Shown piece after piece: positions 1-7,724 of a stretch of DNA of 35,733 nucleotides (position 1 is its first letter; the number at the start of each line of letters is the position of its first letter). The stretch covers positions 1 through 35,733 of the forward strand of contig CAZJFC010000014.1 of NCBI GenBank assembly GCA_964545245.1, written 5' to 3'. Below the pieces are notes generated by a model that saw nothing but the letters and a program-made list of their open reading frames with translations, had not been told where the DNA came from and ran no database searches. Both the position numbers and the translations under genes were made by a program. This DNA comes from CAZJFC01 sp964545245 (GTDB taxonomy: Bacteria; Pseudomonadota; Alphaproteobacteria; Rickettsiales; 21-14-0-20-44-7).

Positions 1-388
1 TTGGAGGGTGGTCCCCCCATGTTCAGACAGGATTTCACGTGTCCCGCCTTACTCATAGAATTGAAGATTTTTACCTGTACAGGGCTATCACCTTGTATTG
101 CCACACTTTCCAGAGTGTTCCAGTTATTACTTCAAAACATTGGCCTAATCTGCGTTCGCTCGTCACTACTAACAGAGTCTCAATTGATGTCCTTTCCTCA
201 GGGTACTTAGATATTTCAGTTCTCCTGGTTCGCTCCCTTTCGGGTACCACTAAAGTGGTGGGTTGCCCCATTCGGAAATCCGCGGGTCAAAGCTAATTGA
301 CAGCTCACCGCAGCTTATCGCAGTCTTACACGTCCTTCATCGCCTGTATTCGCCAAGGCATCCACCGAATGCCCTATTCATACTTACA
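1..388 (-). rRNA. rrl: 23S ribosomal RNA, 5' part (gene continues off the left edge)
   Basis: Read on the minus strand, this matches the first ~390 bases of bacterial 23S rRNA. Landmarks seen are GGTGGATGCCTTGG near the 5' end, GATGAAGGACGTG, GATTTCCGAATGGGG, CTAAGTACC and, at the window edge, GGCGGGACACGTGAAATCC followed by GGGGGGACCACCCTCC. The 5' end is placed about 21 bases before CGGTGGATGCC by analogy with E. coli and is approximate. No 16S rRNA, tRNA-Ile or tRNA-Ala lies upstream; the next gene upstream is an unrelated protein operon closed by its own terminator. This rRNA therefore starts from its own promoter. Short apparent ORFs across this stretch are spurious. Confidence 0.97.
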
Positions 389-694
389 AAAATCTGGTTC
401 CCGAAGTTTTTAAAAAACTTCGAAAAATACCAACCGCTTAGAAATTTACCTATGTTATTTAGAAATATCAGCATGTCCGAAAACATACTGACGTTTTTGT
501 TATAAGGAATAATTCTAATTGTTAATTCCGACTATCCTTCGCTTGCGATAACTGAAAAAACAGCAACGCAAAATCGAAGAGTCAGAACTAACTCTCATCT
601 ATAAACTAACGATTTCAAATATCATGCAGCCTCAAATCGCGTTACGCTTTTATCGCCTGCGCCTTCTTTATAAGTTGCTTATAATTTGTGAAGG
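389..694 (-). other. 23S rRNA leader, no 16S or tRNA
   Basis: This AT-rich stretch of about 300 bases between the predicted start of transcription and the mature 23S 5' end holds no tRNA cloverleaf, no 16S sequence and no convincing gene. It is best read as the transcribed 23S leader. I did not find a clear boxA antitermination motif. Confidence 0.5.
402..422. repeat. 10-bp inverted repeat just upstream of 23S rRNA
   Basis: CGAAGTTTTT at 402-411 and AAAAACTTCG at 413-422 form a perfect inverted repeat with one base between the arms. It lies about 14 bases upstream of the predicted mature 23S 5' end. It may be part of an RNase III processing stem or a leader hairpin. A terminator here would make little sense for the rRNA. 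The role is inferred only from position. Confidence 0.5.
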
Positions 695-730
695 GAGCGC
701 ATTTCTACCTAAAACATACCACCTCGTCAA
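695..730 (-). promoter_or_regulatory. Predicted 23S rRNA promoter with GC discriminator
   Basis: On the minus strand there is TTGACG (730-725), a 17-base spacer, TAGAAA (707-702), then T and GCGCTCCC (700-693). TTGACG matches the -35 consensus at 5 of 6 bases and TAGAAA the -10 at 4 of 6. A GCGC discriminator directly after the -10 box is characteristic of stringently controlled rRNA promoters such as E. coli rrn P1. The DNA upstream (735-800) is very AT-rich, as an UP element would be. Transcription would start near 695. The element was found by eye, so its function is a prediction. Confidence 0.5.
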
Positions 731-875
731 GAACTAAATTTCACTATATTTCAGGAGGATATAAAATTAGTATAAAAAATTTCCAAAATAATCTCCAAAA
801 CCACCTTTTTCTGCGTCTTTCACGATATCGCACAGCATGGATTTTTTTACTGGCCTACCAGTTTTCATTGCCGCC

Positions 876-907
876 GTAAAAAACCCCGCCGGGCGAGTGG
901 CGGGGTT
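876..907 (-). terminator. Rho-independent terminator of the M16/lspA operon
   Basis: AACCCCGCC (882-890) and GGCGGGGTT (899-907) form a perfect 9-bp stem with an 8-base loop. On the minus strand the stem is followed by TTTTTTAC, so it terminates leftward transcription. It lies 28 bases past the last gene of the minus-strand operon and separates that operon from the 23S promoter. Confidence 0.88.
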
Positions 908-934
908 CACAACACCATTAGGATAGTAAAACTT

Positions 935-1102
935 TTAGTGGTACCTGCCGTCCTTACCGCCCAGATCAGGGAAGTTAGGGGCTTTAATATCATCAATGCT
1001 TGCCTCGGCCGCGCGCAGCAAGGGCTGTATTTGGCGGGCAAATAAAACCTGCCCTGAAAGGTCTTCAACGCCGGTTAGGAATCTGATATTATGGTCTGTC
1101 AT
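935..1102 (-). CDS. Small hypothetical protein (55 aa)
   Basis: I do not recognise this protein. An earlier in-frame start at 1198 would overlap the M16 gene. ATG at 1102 is preferred because AGGCGG sits four bases upstream of it; the ATG at 1126 has no ribosome binding site. The product is small and soluble, with no signal peptide, and a central helical stretch (residues 15-40, with LFARQIQPLLRAAEAS). It ends in a Gly/Asp-rich tail (GGKDGRYH). It is the last gene of the minus-strand operon, 70 bases after the second M16 gene, and is followed at once by a strong terminator. That position supports it being a real gene. Confidence 0.55.
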   Translation of the reverse strand: MTDHNIRFLTGVEDLSGQVLFARQIQPLLRAAEASIDDIKAPNFPDLGGKDGRYH

Positions 1103-1172
1103 ATTTCCGCCTGTTCTTCTACTCATGGTTTCATTATACGTGAAAAACGCGAGAAATATAATGAAGGTTTTG

Positions 1173-2477
1173 TTACATACCGGCTTTGACAAAAACAAGG
1201 GAATCCGCGCTTATCAGGCGTTTGGACAGGTCATTGATCTGCTCTAATGTGACAGACTCAACGTATTCATTGCGTTTATTTAAGAAATCCTTGTCCAGCC
1301 CCTGTAACTGCATGGAAAGCAGGAATGAGGATAATTTCTCATTGGCATCGAGGTTAAGGCCAAAAGAGCCTGTCAGATAGCTTTTTGCGTTATTAAGCTC
1401 ATCCTCGGTAACGCCAGTTTCCGCCAGTTTCCTGTATTCCTCACGGATTATCTCAATGGCCTTATCCACAGATTCGGTTTTGGTTGCAAGCTGCCCCACC
1501 AGCAGATTGGCTTTTGGGCGGCTGCTGAGCACAGTACCGATGGAATAGGCAAGCCCGTTCTTCTCCCTCACCTCATCCACAAGGCGTGACTGGAAACCAT
1601 TACCGCCAAGGATATGGCTGAGCACCAGCGCCGCGTAATAATCCTTGTCCAGCCGCTCAATACCTTTAATGGCAAAGCTTATATAAGTCTGTGGATTTTT
1701 AAGCTCCACACTTTCAATTTTGCCTGACGGGTAATCATTGAATTCCGGTATCCCGGCAGTTTCGGCTTTTTCCGGCAGCCCGGCAACCAGCGAATTGATG
1801 ATTTTAATCGCCGTGTTTTCATCAACGTCACCGACAATCGAAATAACTATATTATCTTTGGCAAAACTGTTCCGGGTATAACCGGTAAGCTCGGCAGAAG
1901 TCAACGCGGCAACGGTTTGAGCTGTTCCTTCCCCGGGCTTTGAATATGGGTGGTTGCCGAAATAGGTTTCGGCGAATTTGCGCTGCACAACATAATCAGG
2001 GGATTCCTTTGCCTTGCGGATATAGGTCAGTATCTGCCCGCGCACGCGTTCTGTTTCCACCCTGCCGAAACTTGGTGCAGATAAAGCCGAATTCGTAAGG
2101 TCGAGCGCAAGGTCAAGGTTCTCTGTCAGGGTTTTTATGGAGAGGGTGAAATATTCAGCATCGGCAGAAGGTGAAAAATAAATCGCGTTTTCCTCAAGCG
2201 CCTGCTGGAAATCATTCGCGGAATACTTCCCCGCCCCTTCATTCAGCATTCCGGCGACAAAATTCGCGACACCCTCTTTCCCCTCCGGGTCATAGGCGTA
2301 GCCTGCGTTCCTGAACGCCACCTGGATCGAAACAATCGGCAGGAAGTTATCCTTGATTATCCAGGCCTTTACGCCATTTGATTCGATTTCCTCAACATTG
2401 GTCGCATGGGATGGCAGCACGTTCACCAACACAAAAACAAATAATGAAAAACCAAAAACCAGAACCTTATTTGCCAT
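1173..2477 (-). CDS. M16-family peptidase-like protein without the zinc motif (434 aa)
   Basis: This is a secreted or periplasmic pitrilysin-family (M16) protein. An N-terminal signal peptide ends near PSHA (residue 25). The two-domain M16 layout is visible, with the C-terminal domain containing LGGNGFQSRLVDEVREKNG, the conserved R/Y element of active-site partners. At the place of the HxxEH metal motif the sequence reads GVANFVAGMLNEGAG, so the zinc ligands are absent and the protein is probably not a peptidase itself. It overlaps the preceding M16 gene (2467-3858) by 11 bases. In heterodimeric M16 enzymes such as mitochondrial processing peptidase, one subunit has the active site and the other does not; this pair has the same arrangement. 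The substrate is unknown. Confidence 0.9.
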   Translation of the reverse strand: MANKVLVFGFSLFVFVLVNVLPSHATNVEEIESNGVKAWIIKDNFLPIVSIQVAFRNAGYAYDPEGKEGVANFVAGMLNEGAGKYSANDFQQALEENAIYFSPSADAEYFTLSIKTLTENLDLALDLTNSALSAPSFGRVETERVRGQILTYIRKAKESPDYVVQRKFAETYFGNHPYSKPGEGTAQTVAALTSAELTGYTRNSFAKDNIVISIVGDVDENTAIKIINSLVAGLPEKAETAGIPEFNDYPSGKIESVELKNPQTYISFAIKGIERLDKDYYAALVLSHILGGNGFQSRLVDEVREKNGLAYSIGTVLSSRPKANLLVGQLATKTESVDKAIEIIREEYRKLAETGVTEDELNNAKSYLTGSFGLNLDANEKLSSFLLSMQLQGLDKDFLNKRNEYVESVTLEQINDLSKRLISADSLVFVKAGM

Positions 2478-3858
2478 TGGTCAGAACCCCTGTAACACTG
2501 TTTTTTTCTTCAAGCACAAGTTTTGCCGCTTCCTGAATTTCATCAGCGGTAACTGATTTGATATTATCCGCCCATGAGGTGATGTAATCAGGGTCAGAGC
2601 CGATGACCACCAGTTCACCCACCGCGAATGACATGCTTTGCAAAGCCTCTTTCTGGTAAATCTCATCAGCTATCAGCGCCTTTTTTGCCGAGCGCAGTTC
2701 CTTCTTGGTAACGCCATCGGAAATGATTTTCCGCAGTTCCTCATCCATTGCGGATTCAAGGGTTTTCAAATCCACCCCCTTGGCAGGCAGGGCATATACT
2801 ATAAGTTCACCGGGGCCACGGCGCAGCCCGGAATATCCGCTTGCCGCAATAGTCGCAATTTTCTTTTCAACAACAAGGCTCTGGTACAGCCGCGAAAGGT
2901 TCCCCTCGCCCAGAACTTTTGACAGCACCACCAGCGGATAATAATTTTCGCTCTCGCCGTAATGGATTCCGGGCGCGAAATAAATTTTCCACAATTCCGG
3001 CTCCGCCACCCTTTCATCCGTCATTTCAATACGGCGCGGCGCGCGTTGCGGCGGCTCCTTAAAGTCAATACGCTTCGGCAGCTTGCTTTTTTTCAGCTTG
3101 CCATAATATTTCTTTGCCAGCTTCCTTACCTCATCGCTTGTCACATCACCTGCGACAACCAGCACGGCATTGTTCGGCGCATAATAAGTGCGGTAAAAAC
3201 TGAGCGCATCCTCACGGGTCAGATTTTCCATTTCATGCATCCAGCCGATTACCGGAACGCCATAAGGATGCCCCTGATAAAGCGCGGCATCAAGCTGTTC
3301 CCTCAGCAGCGCGCGCGGGCTGTTTTCAGTCCTCATACGGCGCTCTTCCAGAATCACCTGAAGTTCCTTTTCCACATTTTCTTCGCTTAATATGAGGTTT
3401 TTCATCCTGTCGGCCTCAAGCTCCATAACCTGCGGCAGCTTATCTTTCGAGATTGCCTGAAAGTATGCTGTATAATCGCTTCCCGTCATTGCGTTTTCGC
3501 GCCCGCCGTTATGGGCAACAATTCTGGAGAATGCGCCGTCACGGTATTTCCTTGTTCCCTTGAACATCAGATGCTCAAGGAAATGGGCAATGCCCGACTT
3601 GCCGCGCAGTTCATCCATTGAGCCGACCTTATACCACACCATATGCGAAACCGCGGGGATTTTCGGGTTTGGTATCACCACGACCTGCATACCGTTCTTG
3701 AGCACGAAAGTATCATACCAGCCCTCATCGAAATGGATGTCGGTGCGTTTTATGTGCCATGAAACATAGGCAGCGGTTGCGATCCCGATTATGGCCAGCG
3801 CAAGGATGGTAAGGGTAAGGAATTTAATCGAGAATTTTTTCGAGGATCGGCTTGCCAT
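2467..3858 (-). CDS. M16-family zinc peptidase, catalytic subunit (463 aa)
   Basis: Pitrilysin-family metallopeptidase anchored or exported through an N-terminal hydrophobic segment (residues 11-32). The metal-binding motif HFLEH is at residues 92-96, within GIAHFLEHLMFKGT, and the third zinc ligand glutamate lies in LQVILEERRMR near residue 171. The second domain carries EGNLSRLYQSLVVEKK. The gene starts at 3858, inside the end of the BamF-like gene (35-base overlap), with only a weak AAGAG upstream. It overlaps the next M16 gene by 11 bases, which suggests coupled synthesis of an active and an inactive subunit. The tandem M16 pair next to lspA and a DUF3035 lipoprotein is a recurring alphaproteobacterial arrangement. 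Confidence 0.93.
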   Translation of the reverse strand: MASRSSKKFSIKFLTLTILALAIIGIATAAYVSWHIKRTDIHFDEGWYDTFVLKNGMQVVVIPNPKIPAVSHMVWYKVGSMDELRGKSGIAHFLEHLMFKGTRKYRDGAFSRIVAHNGGRENAMTGSDYTAYFQAISKDKLPQVMELEADRMKNLILSEENVEKELQVILEERRMRTENSPRALLREQLDAALYQGHPYGVPVIGWMHEMENLTREDALSFYRTYYAPNNAVLVVAGDVTSDEVRKLAKKYYGKLKKSKLPKRIDFKEPPQRAPRRIEMTDERVAEPELWKIYFAPGIHYGESENYYPLVVLSKVLGEGNLSRLYQSLVVEKKIATIAASGYSGLRRGPGELIVYALPAKGVDLKTLESAMDEELRKIISDGVTKKELRSAKKALIADEIYQKEALQSMSFAVGELVVIGSDPDYITSWADNIKSVTADEIQEAAKLVLEEKNSVTGVLTNGK

Positions 3859-4390
3859 CTTTCATACTCTTAGCTGGGGTTTCGCCTTCGGTAATAGGCT
3901 TGTTTTCTTTAATGTTTTCATCAATCCGTTCTTTTTCCTTTTTCGCGTCAACCAGCGTTTTATTCAGGTTATCATCACTGATTTTGCGGATTCTGGTCAG
4001 GATTCCCGCGTCTTCCTCCTCCTGATATTCCTCGCGGATGGTGGAGCGGATATTTTCATCAGACCGGGTAACGCCGACTTTGCTCAGGAAATTCTCCTCA
4101 GCGGAAGACTGTGCCGAACCCACGATCGGCGAATCGATCAGCCTCAGCCTTGCAGCGTCACGCGGCTCCTCCACATTGAGCGGCAACTCACCCGGCGCAG
4201 GCGGGCGCAATTTGAACTGCGGCGGCATATCAAGCCTTGGGCGTTTTTCCACCGCGAATTCATCCGGCGCGTTGCGGCGCATACCGAGATTGTCTTTCAC
4301 ATCGCCGCTGCATGACGGTAAAAGCACGGACACGGCAAACAGGCCCAGCAGGAAATTACGGGTTTGTTTTCTGTTTTTTTTGCTTTGCAT
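3824..4390 (-). CDS. DUF3035 / BamF-like outer-membrane lipoprotein (188 aa)
   Basis: The N-terminus is a lipoprotein signal with lipobox LLPSC, so Cys27 is the predicted lipidated residue. The segment NLGMRRNAPDEFAVEKRPRL followed by MPPQFKLRPPAPGEL is the signature of the DUF3035 family, also called BamF, an alphaproteobacterial accessory lipoprotein of the beta-barrel assembly machinery. The C-terminal half is charged and likely helical (residues 130-188, rich in Glu, Lys and Asn). The gene lies 3 bases after lspA, whose product would cleave this very type of signal peptide, and overlaps the first M16 gene. Family membership rests on motif memory, not on a search; its part in outer-membrane assembly is inferred from the family. 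Confidence 0.8.
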   Translation of the reverse strand: MQSKKNRKQTRNFLLGLFAVSVLLPSCSGDVKDNLGMRRNAPDEFAVEKRPRLDMPPQFKLRPPAPGELPLNVEEPRDAARLRLIDSPIVGSAQSSAEENFLSKVGVTRSDENIRSTIREEYQEEEDAGILTRIRKISDDNLNKTLVDAKKEKERIDENIKENKPITEGETPAKSMKDGKPILEKILD

Positions 4391-4393
4391 AAG

Positions 4394-4915
4394 CTAGTTT
4401 TTTTTCTTTCCTGTTATATCGAAAATTCCATCAGTAACAAGCAGGAAAACTCCGATGCAAATGAATGAATCGGCAATGTTGAAGGCAGGCCAGTGCCAGT
4501 TGCCGACATATACATCAAAAAAATCGGCCACCGCGCCATAAACCGCGCGGTCAATCACGTTGCCAAGCGCGCCACCAATCACCAGCGCGAGCGCCCACAT
4601 CTCAAGGCGCGATTCCGCCTTGCGCAGCCAATGCACCAAGACTCCCACAATCACCAGCGCGACCAGTATCAGGATTAGCGGCTGGTATTCATGTATATCC
4701 GGACGGTTAAACATCCCGAAGCTCACGCCCCTGTTCCATACCATGACAAGGTTGAAAAACCCGGTGACGGCGATCGGCGCTTCGGCGATATTCACCACAT
4801 AAAGCATGATGTATTTATGCAGTTGGTCGATCGCGATGAATAATAAAGCAAGAGCAAGCCCCTTTTTCAGCGTATTATCCGGGTTTTCATCCGCCTCAGT
4901 TTTTTGCCTGCTCAC
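4394..4915 (-). CDS. lspA: Lipoprotein signal peptidase II
   Basis: Inner-membrane aspartyl protease that cleaves the signal peptide of diacylglyceryl-modified prolipoproteins. Four membrane segments are visible (about residues 18-36, 78-96, 106-117 and 150-165). The catalytic aspartates are D122 in GNVIDR and D149 in FNIADS, and VWNRGVSFG (59-67) is the conserved first motif. Its 173 residues fit the family. The start lies 20 bases inside the end of ribF, so translation is probably coupled. In many proteobacteria ileS sits between ribF and lspA; here it is missing and the two genes overlap. The following gene encodes a lipoprotein, a likely substrate. Confidence 0.96.
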   Translation of the reverse strand: MSRQKTEADENPDNTLKKGLALALLFIAIDQLHKYIMLYVVNIAEAPIAVTGFFNLVMVWNRGVSFGMFNRPDIHEYQPLILILVALVIVGVLVHWLRKAESRLEMWALALVIGGALGNVIDRAVYGAVADFFDVYVGNWHWPAFNIADSFICIGVFLLVTDGIFDITGKKKN

Positions 4916-5780
4916 AATCTTTCCCTATTTGTTCTTTTAGTTCCTCAACCGAGTTGAAAGCCTTTTCCGCCCGGATGAAATCCACAAATTCCACGGTGAG
5001 TTTCTCACCATAAATCTTTTTGTCAAACCCGAAAATATGCACTTCCAGCAATTCGGTCCTGCCGTCAAGGGTTGGCCGCACACCGAAATTCGCGACACCG
5101 CGCCCGTAATTGGTTATCACCTTATAAACACCATATTTTGGCCGCAGCATTGCAGGTTTCAACCTCAAATTGGCGGTCGGGAAACCAATTGCACTGCCCT
5201 TGCCCGCGCCTGAAACTACCCTTGCGGTTATCTGGTAATTCCTGCCCAGCAACGAATTTGCGTTTTTAACATCACCTTCCCTCAGCGCCTTGCGAATGGC
5301 AGATGAAGAATAAACAATTTCACCATTACCAAGCTGTTCAAGCCTTGTGTAGTCACGCCCTAGTTTTTCTTCCAGCATTTCGGCGCTGCCTGCCCTGCCC
5401 TTGCCGAAAGCAAAATCATGCCCGGTGATTACATGGTTGCCACGCAGGAATTTTTCGATGAATTCCTCCGCCGGAAGTTGCGCGAATTTTTTATTGAATT
5501 TCAGGATAATCGCAACCTCTACCCCAAGCTCTTCAAACAGGTTTAGCTTGCTTTTCATATCGGTCAGCCTTACCGGCAGCTTTTCAGGGCGGAAAATATG
5601 CAGCGGATGCGGCTCAAAAGTTATCACCGCGGTTTTAAGCCCTTTCTCACGGGCAACCTCACGCGCGGCAGTAATAATCGCGCAATGGCCTTTATGCAGC
5701 CCGTCGAAATTGCCGATTGCAATCGCAAGCTTGCCCGCCAGTTCCGGCGGCATTTTTTTGGGGTTAAAGATAATCTGCAT
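4896..5780 (-). CDS. ribF: Bifunctional riboflavin kinase / FAD synthetase
   Basis: Cytoplasmic enzyme that phosphorylates riboflavin to FMN and adenylates FMN to FAD. The N-terminal FAD synthetase domain shows the nucleotidyltransferase motif GNFDGLHKGH (residues 23-32) and GHDFAFGKGRAG. The C-terminal riboflavin kinase domain shows GKGSAIGFPTANL and the YGVYKV...NFGVRPT stretch. The length of 294 residues is normal to slightly short. The gene lies 11 bases after the zinc-ribbon gene and overlaps lspA by 20 bases. FAD from this enzyme would serve the ThyX, nitroreductase and other flavoproteins of the cell. Confidence 0.96.
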   Translation of the reverse strand: MQIIFNPKKMPPELAGKLAIAIGNFDGLHKGHCAIITAAREVAREKGLKTAVITFEPHPLHIFRPEKLPVRLTDMKSKLNLFEELGVEVAIILKFNKKFAQLPAEEFIEKFLRGNHVITGHDFAFGKGRAGSAEMLEEKLGRDYTRLEQLGNGEIVYSSSAIRKALREGDVKNANSLLGRNYQITARVVSGAGKGSAIGFPTANLRLKPAMLRPKYGVYKVITNYGRGVANFGVRPTLDGRTELLEVHIFGFDKKIYGEKLTVEFVDFIRAEKAFNSVEELKEQIGKDCEQAKN

Positions 5781-5791
5781 CGGGCGCAGTT

Positions 5792-6472
5792 TTAATTGCG
5801 TCTGAGCGATAAGTCAAACGGGTTGCCGATTTCCAGCACCAGATACCTTCCCCCATTACCGGGATTAGGTATTTTGCTTTCCTTCATTTCCTGCGATTCG
5901 CCGTTTTTCAGGCTGGCCTTATCCATTTCCATGTGCTTTTTCAGGACTTTCATGTTTTTGTCCAGCAACATGATGCGTTTCGCCGGAACCTTGCGCGATG
6001 TACCGGAAAGGTTGCGGATTGACCAGTCGACATAATGCACCCTTCCTTCCATATCGGAGTCGGAGCGCGTAAGTACGGCACTGTCAATCACCATTCCCCT
6101 TGTTTCATACTGGCCTATAACATCATAAAATGTGGTTTGTCCCAAAAGCTCTTTGTTCAGAATCAGGAACACCGCGAAATTAACCACAATAAGCACGCCC
6201 ACCGCCACCTTCAGCCAGCGCGGCACGGTTTGCGGCTCAACCACGCTCGGCAGTGAAGGTTCCTTGCCCTCGGCGCGGTTCTGGATAGCCTGCTTTAAAT
6301 TCTCCTCCTGCTCGCGGATAATTTCCTGTTCCGCGATAACCTGTTCCTCGCCCACGGCTTCCTGGAACCACACATGGCTACACGTGCCGCAGCGCACTTT
6401 GCGGCCTTTTTCGCCAAGCTGTTCGGCGCTTACCAGAAACTTGGTATCGCAGTATTCGCAGGTTAATATCAT
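5792..6472 (-). CDS. MJ0042-type zinc-ribbon membrane protein (DUF3426-like, 226 aa)
   Basis: The N-terminus has the CxxC...CxxC zinc ribbon of the MJ0042 family, with Cys5, Cys8, Cys28 and Cys31 (CEYCDTKF, VRCGTCSHVW). A Glu-rich linker (residues 40-80) follows, then one membrane segment (about 88-107), then an extracytoplasmic domain resembling DUF3426, with DWSIRNLSGTSRKVP. Such proteins are common in alphaproteobacteria, often beside housekeeping genes, and their function is not established. The gene lies between the ABC ATPase (32 bases upstream) and ribF (11 bases downstream). No ribosome binding site is evident before ATG 6472. Confidence 0.85.
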   Translation of the reverse strand: MILTCEYCDTKFLVSAEQLGEKGRKVRCGTCSHVWFQEAVGEEQVIAEQEIIREQEENLKQAIQNRAEGKEPSLPSVVEPQTVPRWLKVAVGVLIVVNFAVFLILNKELLGQTTFYDVIGQYETRGMVIDSAVLTRSDSDMEGRVHYVDWSIRNLSGTSRKVPAKRIMLLDKNMKVLKKHMEMDKASLKNGESQEMKESKIPNPGNGGRYLVLEIGNPFDLSLRRN

Positions 6473-6504
6473 GATTATGATAATAATATCAAAGGCTCAC
6501 AGCC

Positions 6505-7431
6505 TCAAGCGGCCTTGGTGAGTTGCAGGAATAAATCCTCAAGTTTTGCGTCTTTGCTTACCAAATCTGTGATATTTAGACCAGAGTTGCCGACATCCTC
6601 AAGAATTTCCCCGATATTGATTTCAACCGGGTTATAGCAGATTTCAAGCGTGTTCGGCTCAGTCACCTTCGCGTTATAGCCCTTTAGCGCCTTCGGCACG
6701 CCCTTCAAATTGCGTGAGAATTTGAATATCACACGCTTATTCTCAAGGTTTTTGAGGAGTTGTTTCTTATCGCCTTCCGCAACGATTTTGCCGTGGTTGA
6801 TAATGGCGATCCTGTCGCAAAGCTCCTCGGCTTCCTCAAGGTAATGCGTGGTGAGGACAATGGTCGTCCCCCGCTTGTTGAGCTTACGCACATATTCCCA
6901 CAGGCTGTGGCGGAGTTCAATATCAACACCCGCAGTCGGCTCATCGAGAATCAGCACTTTCGGGTTATGCACTAATGCTTTGCCAATCAGCAATCGGCGG
7001 CGCATACCGCCGGAAAGCCGGCGTGAATTGGTGGCAGATTTATCACTCAAATGCAGCGCCTTCATGATTTCATCCGTGCGACGTTCCTTCTTCTTCACAC
7101 CATAATATCCGGCATGGAATTCCAGCGCCTCGCGCACGTTGAAGAACGGGTCAAGCACCAGCTCCTGCGGCACCACGCCGAGCGATTGCTTCACCTTGCG
7201 CGGTTCCTTGTCGATGTCATGCCCACACACTTTCACCACGCCGGAGGTTTTATTAACCAGCCCGGCAAGAATGTTTATAGTGGTGGATTTCCCCGCACCG
7301 TTCGGCCCAAGTAACCCATAAAACCCGCCCGCCGGGATATCAAGCGAGATGTCATTGACAGCAACCTTCTCCGCACCGTTTTTCGGGCGGTAGGTTTTGC
7401 ACAGGTTCTTTATTGAGATTGCAGGGTTCAT
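6505..7431 (-). CDS. ABC transporter ATP-binding protein (308 aa)
   Basis: ABC ATPase of the ABC-2 exporter type. Visible motifs are Walker A GPNGAGKST (42-50), the signature RRLSGGMRRRL, Walker B VLILDEPTAGVD and the switch histidine in TTHYLEEAEEL. A C-terminal domain of about 80 residues follows, as in YadG/CcmA-like drug or lipid exporters. No permease gene is adjacent: the next gene downstream is the zinc-ribbon protein, and upstream is a toxin gene. The ATG overlaps the toxin stop codon (TAATG), so it is probably translated from the same message. The substrate cannot be told from the sequence. Confidence 0.93.
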   Translation of the reverse strand: MNPAISIKNLCKTYRPKNGAEKVAVNDISLDIPAGGFYGLLGPNGAGKSTTINILAGLVNKTSGVVKVCGHDIDKEPRKVKQSLGVVPQELVLDPFFNVREALEFHAGYYGVKKKERRTDEIMKALHLSDKSATNSRRLSGGMRRRLLIGKALVHNPKVLILDEPTAGVDIELRHSLWEYVRKLNKRGTTIVLTTHYLEEAEELCDRIAIINHGKIVAEGDKKQLLKNLENKRVIFKFSRNLKGVPKALKGYNAKVTEPNTLEICYNPVEINIGEILEDVGNSGLNITDLVSKDAKLEDLFLQLTKAA

Positions 7432-7724
7432 TAGTTTAATACCTTTGTAATTTTATCAGGGTCTTGCGCCTGATGGAATAAAGCAGAAATAAATATTTCC
7501 TCGTTATGTATAAAGTAAAAAATCCCATAGGGAAAATTTCTTAATAGCTTTCGCCGATGATTACTATAAATAACAGGGAAACCACAAGGTACGGCTAATA
7601 TGGCATTAATCGCTTTTTCAAGTTCAACCCGAAAATCATGTCCGACTTTTATGCCTACATCCCTATAATACCCGTATGCACTTTCTATCTGGGTGTCGGC
7701 AAGTTCTGTAATGGTGATTTTCAT
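7431..7724 (-). CDS. RelE/ParE-family toxin
   Basis: A protein of 97 residues with the RelE/ParE fold pattern: an N-terminal helix (TELADTQIESAYGYYRD), a second helix (HDFRVELEKAINAIL) and the C-terminal strands RRKLLRNFPYGIFYFI and ISALFHQAQDP, with the usual Arg, Phe-Pro-Tyr and His. Family members act on ribosome-bound mRNA or on gyrase; which applies here is not visible. The start overlaps the antitoxin stop in TGATG, giving coupled translation, and the stop overlaps the ABC ATPase start in TAATG. The toxin lacks its own ribosome binding site, so its synthesis depends on the antitoxin cistron. Confidence 0.88.
   Translation of the reverse strand: MKITITELADTQIESAYGYYRDVGIKVGHDFRVELEKAINAILAVPCGFPVIYSNHRRKLLRNFPYGIFYFIHNEEIFISALFHQAQDPDKITKVLN

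Noticed and set aside
402..422. Terminator upstream of the 23S gene
   Set aside because: It is an AT-rich hairpin within the transcribed leader; termination there would abolish the rRNA. A processing stem is likelier.
688..879. 63-codon plus-strand ORF in the 23S upstream region
   Set aside because: Overlaps the predicted rRNA promoter in the opposite strand and has an unlikely amino-acid mix.
3791..4315. 174-codon plus-strand ORF antisense to the BamF-like gene
   Set aside because: Shadow frame; the opposite strand has a lipoprotein signal, a family motif and operon context. The same holds for other long antisense frames such as 21191-21844 and 33145-33654.
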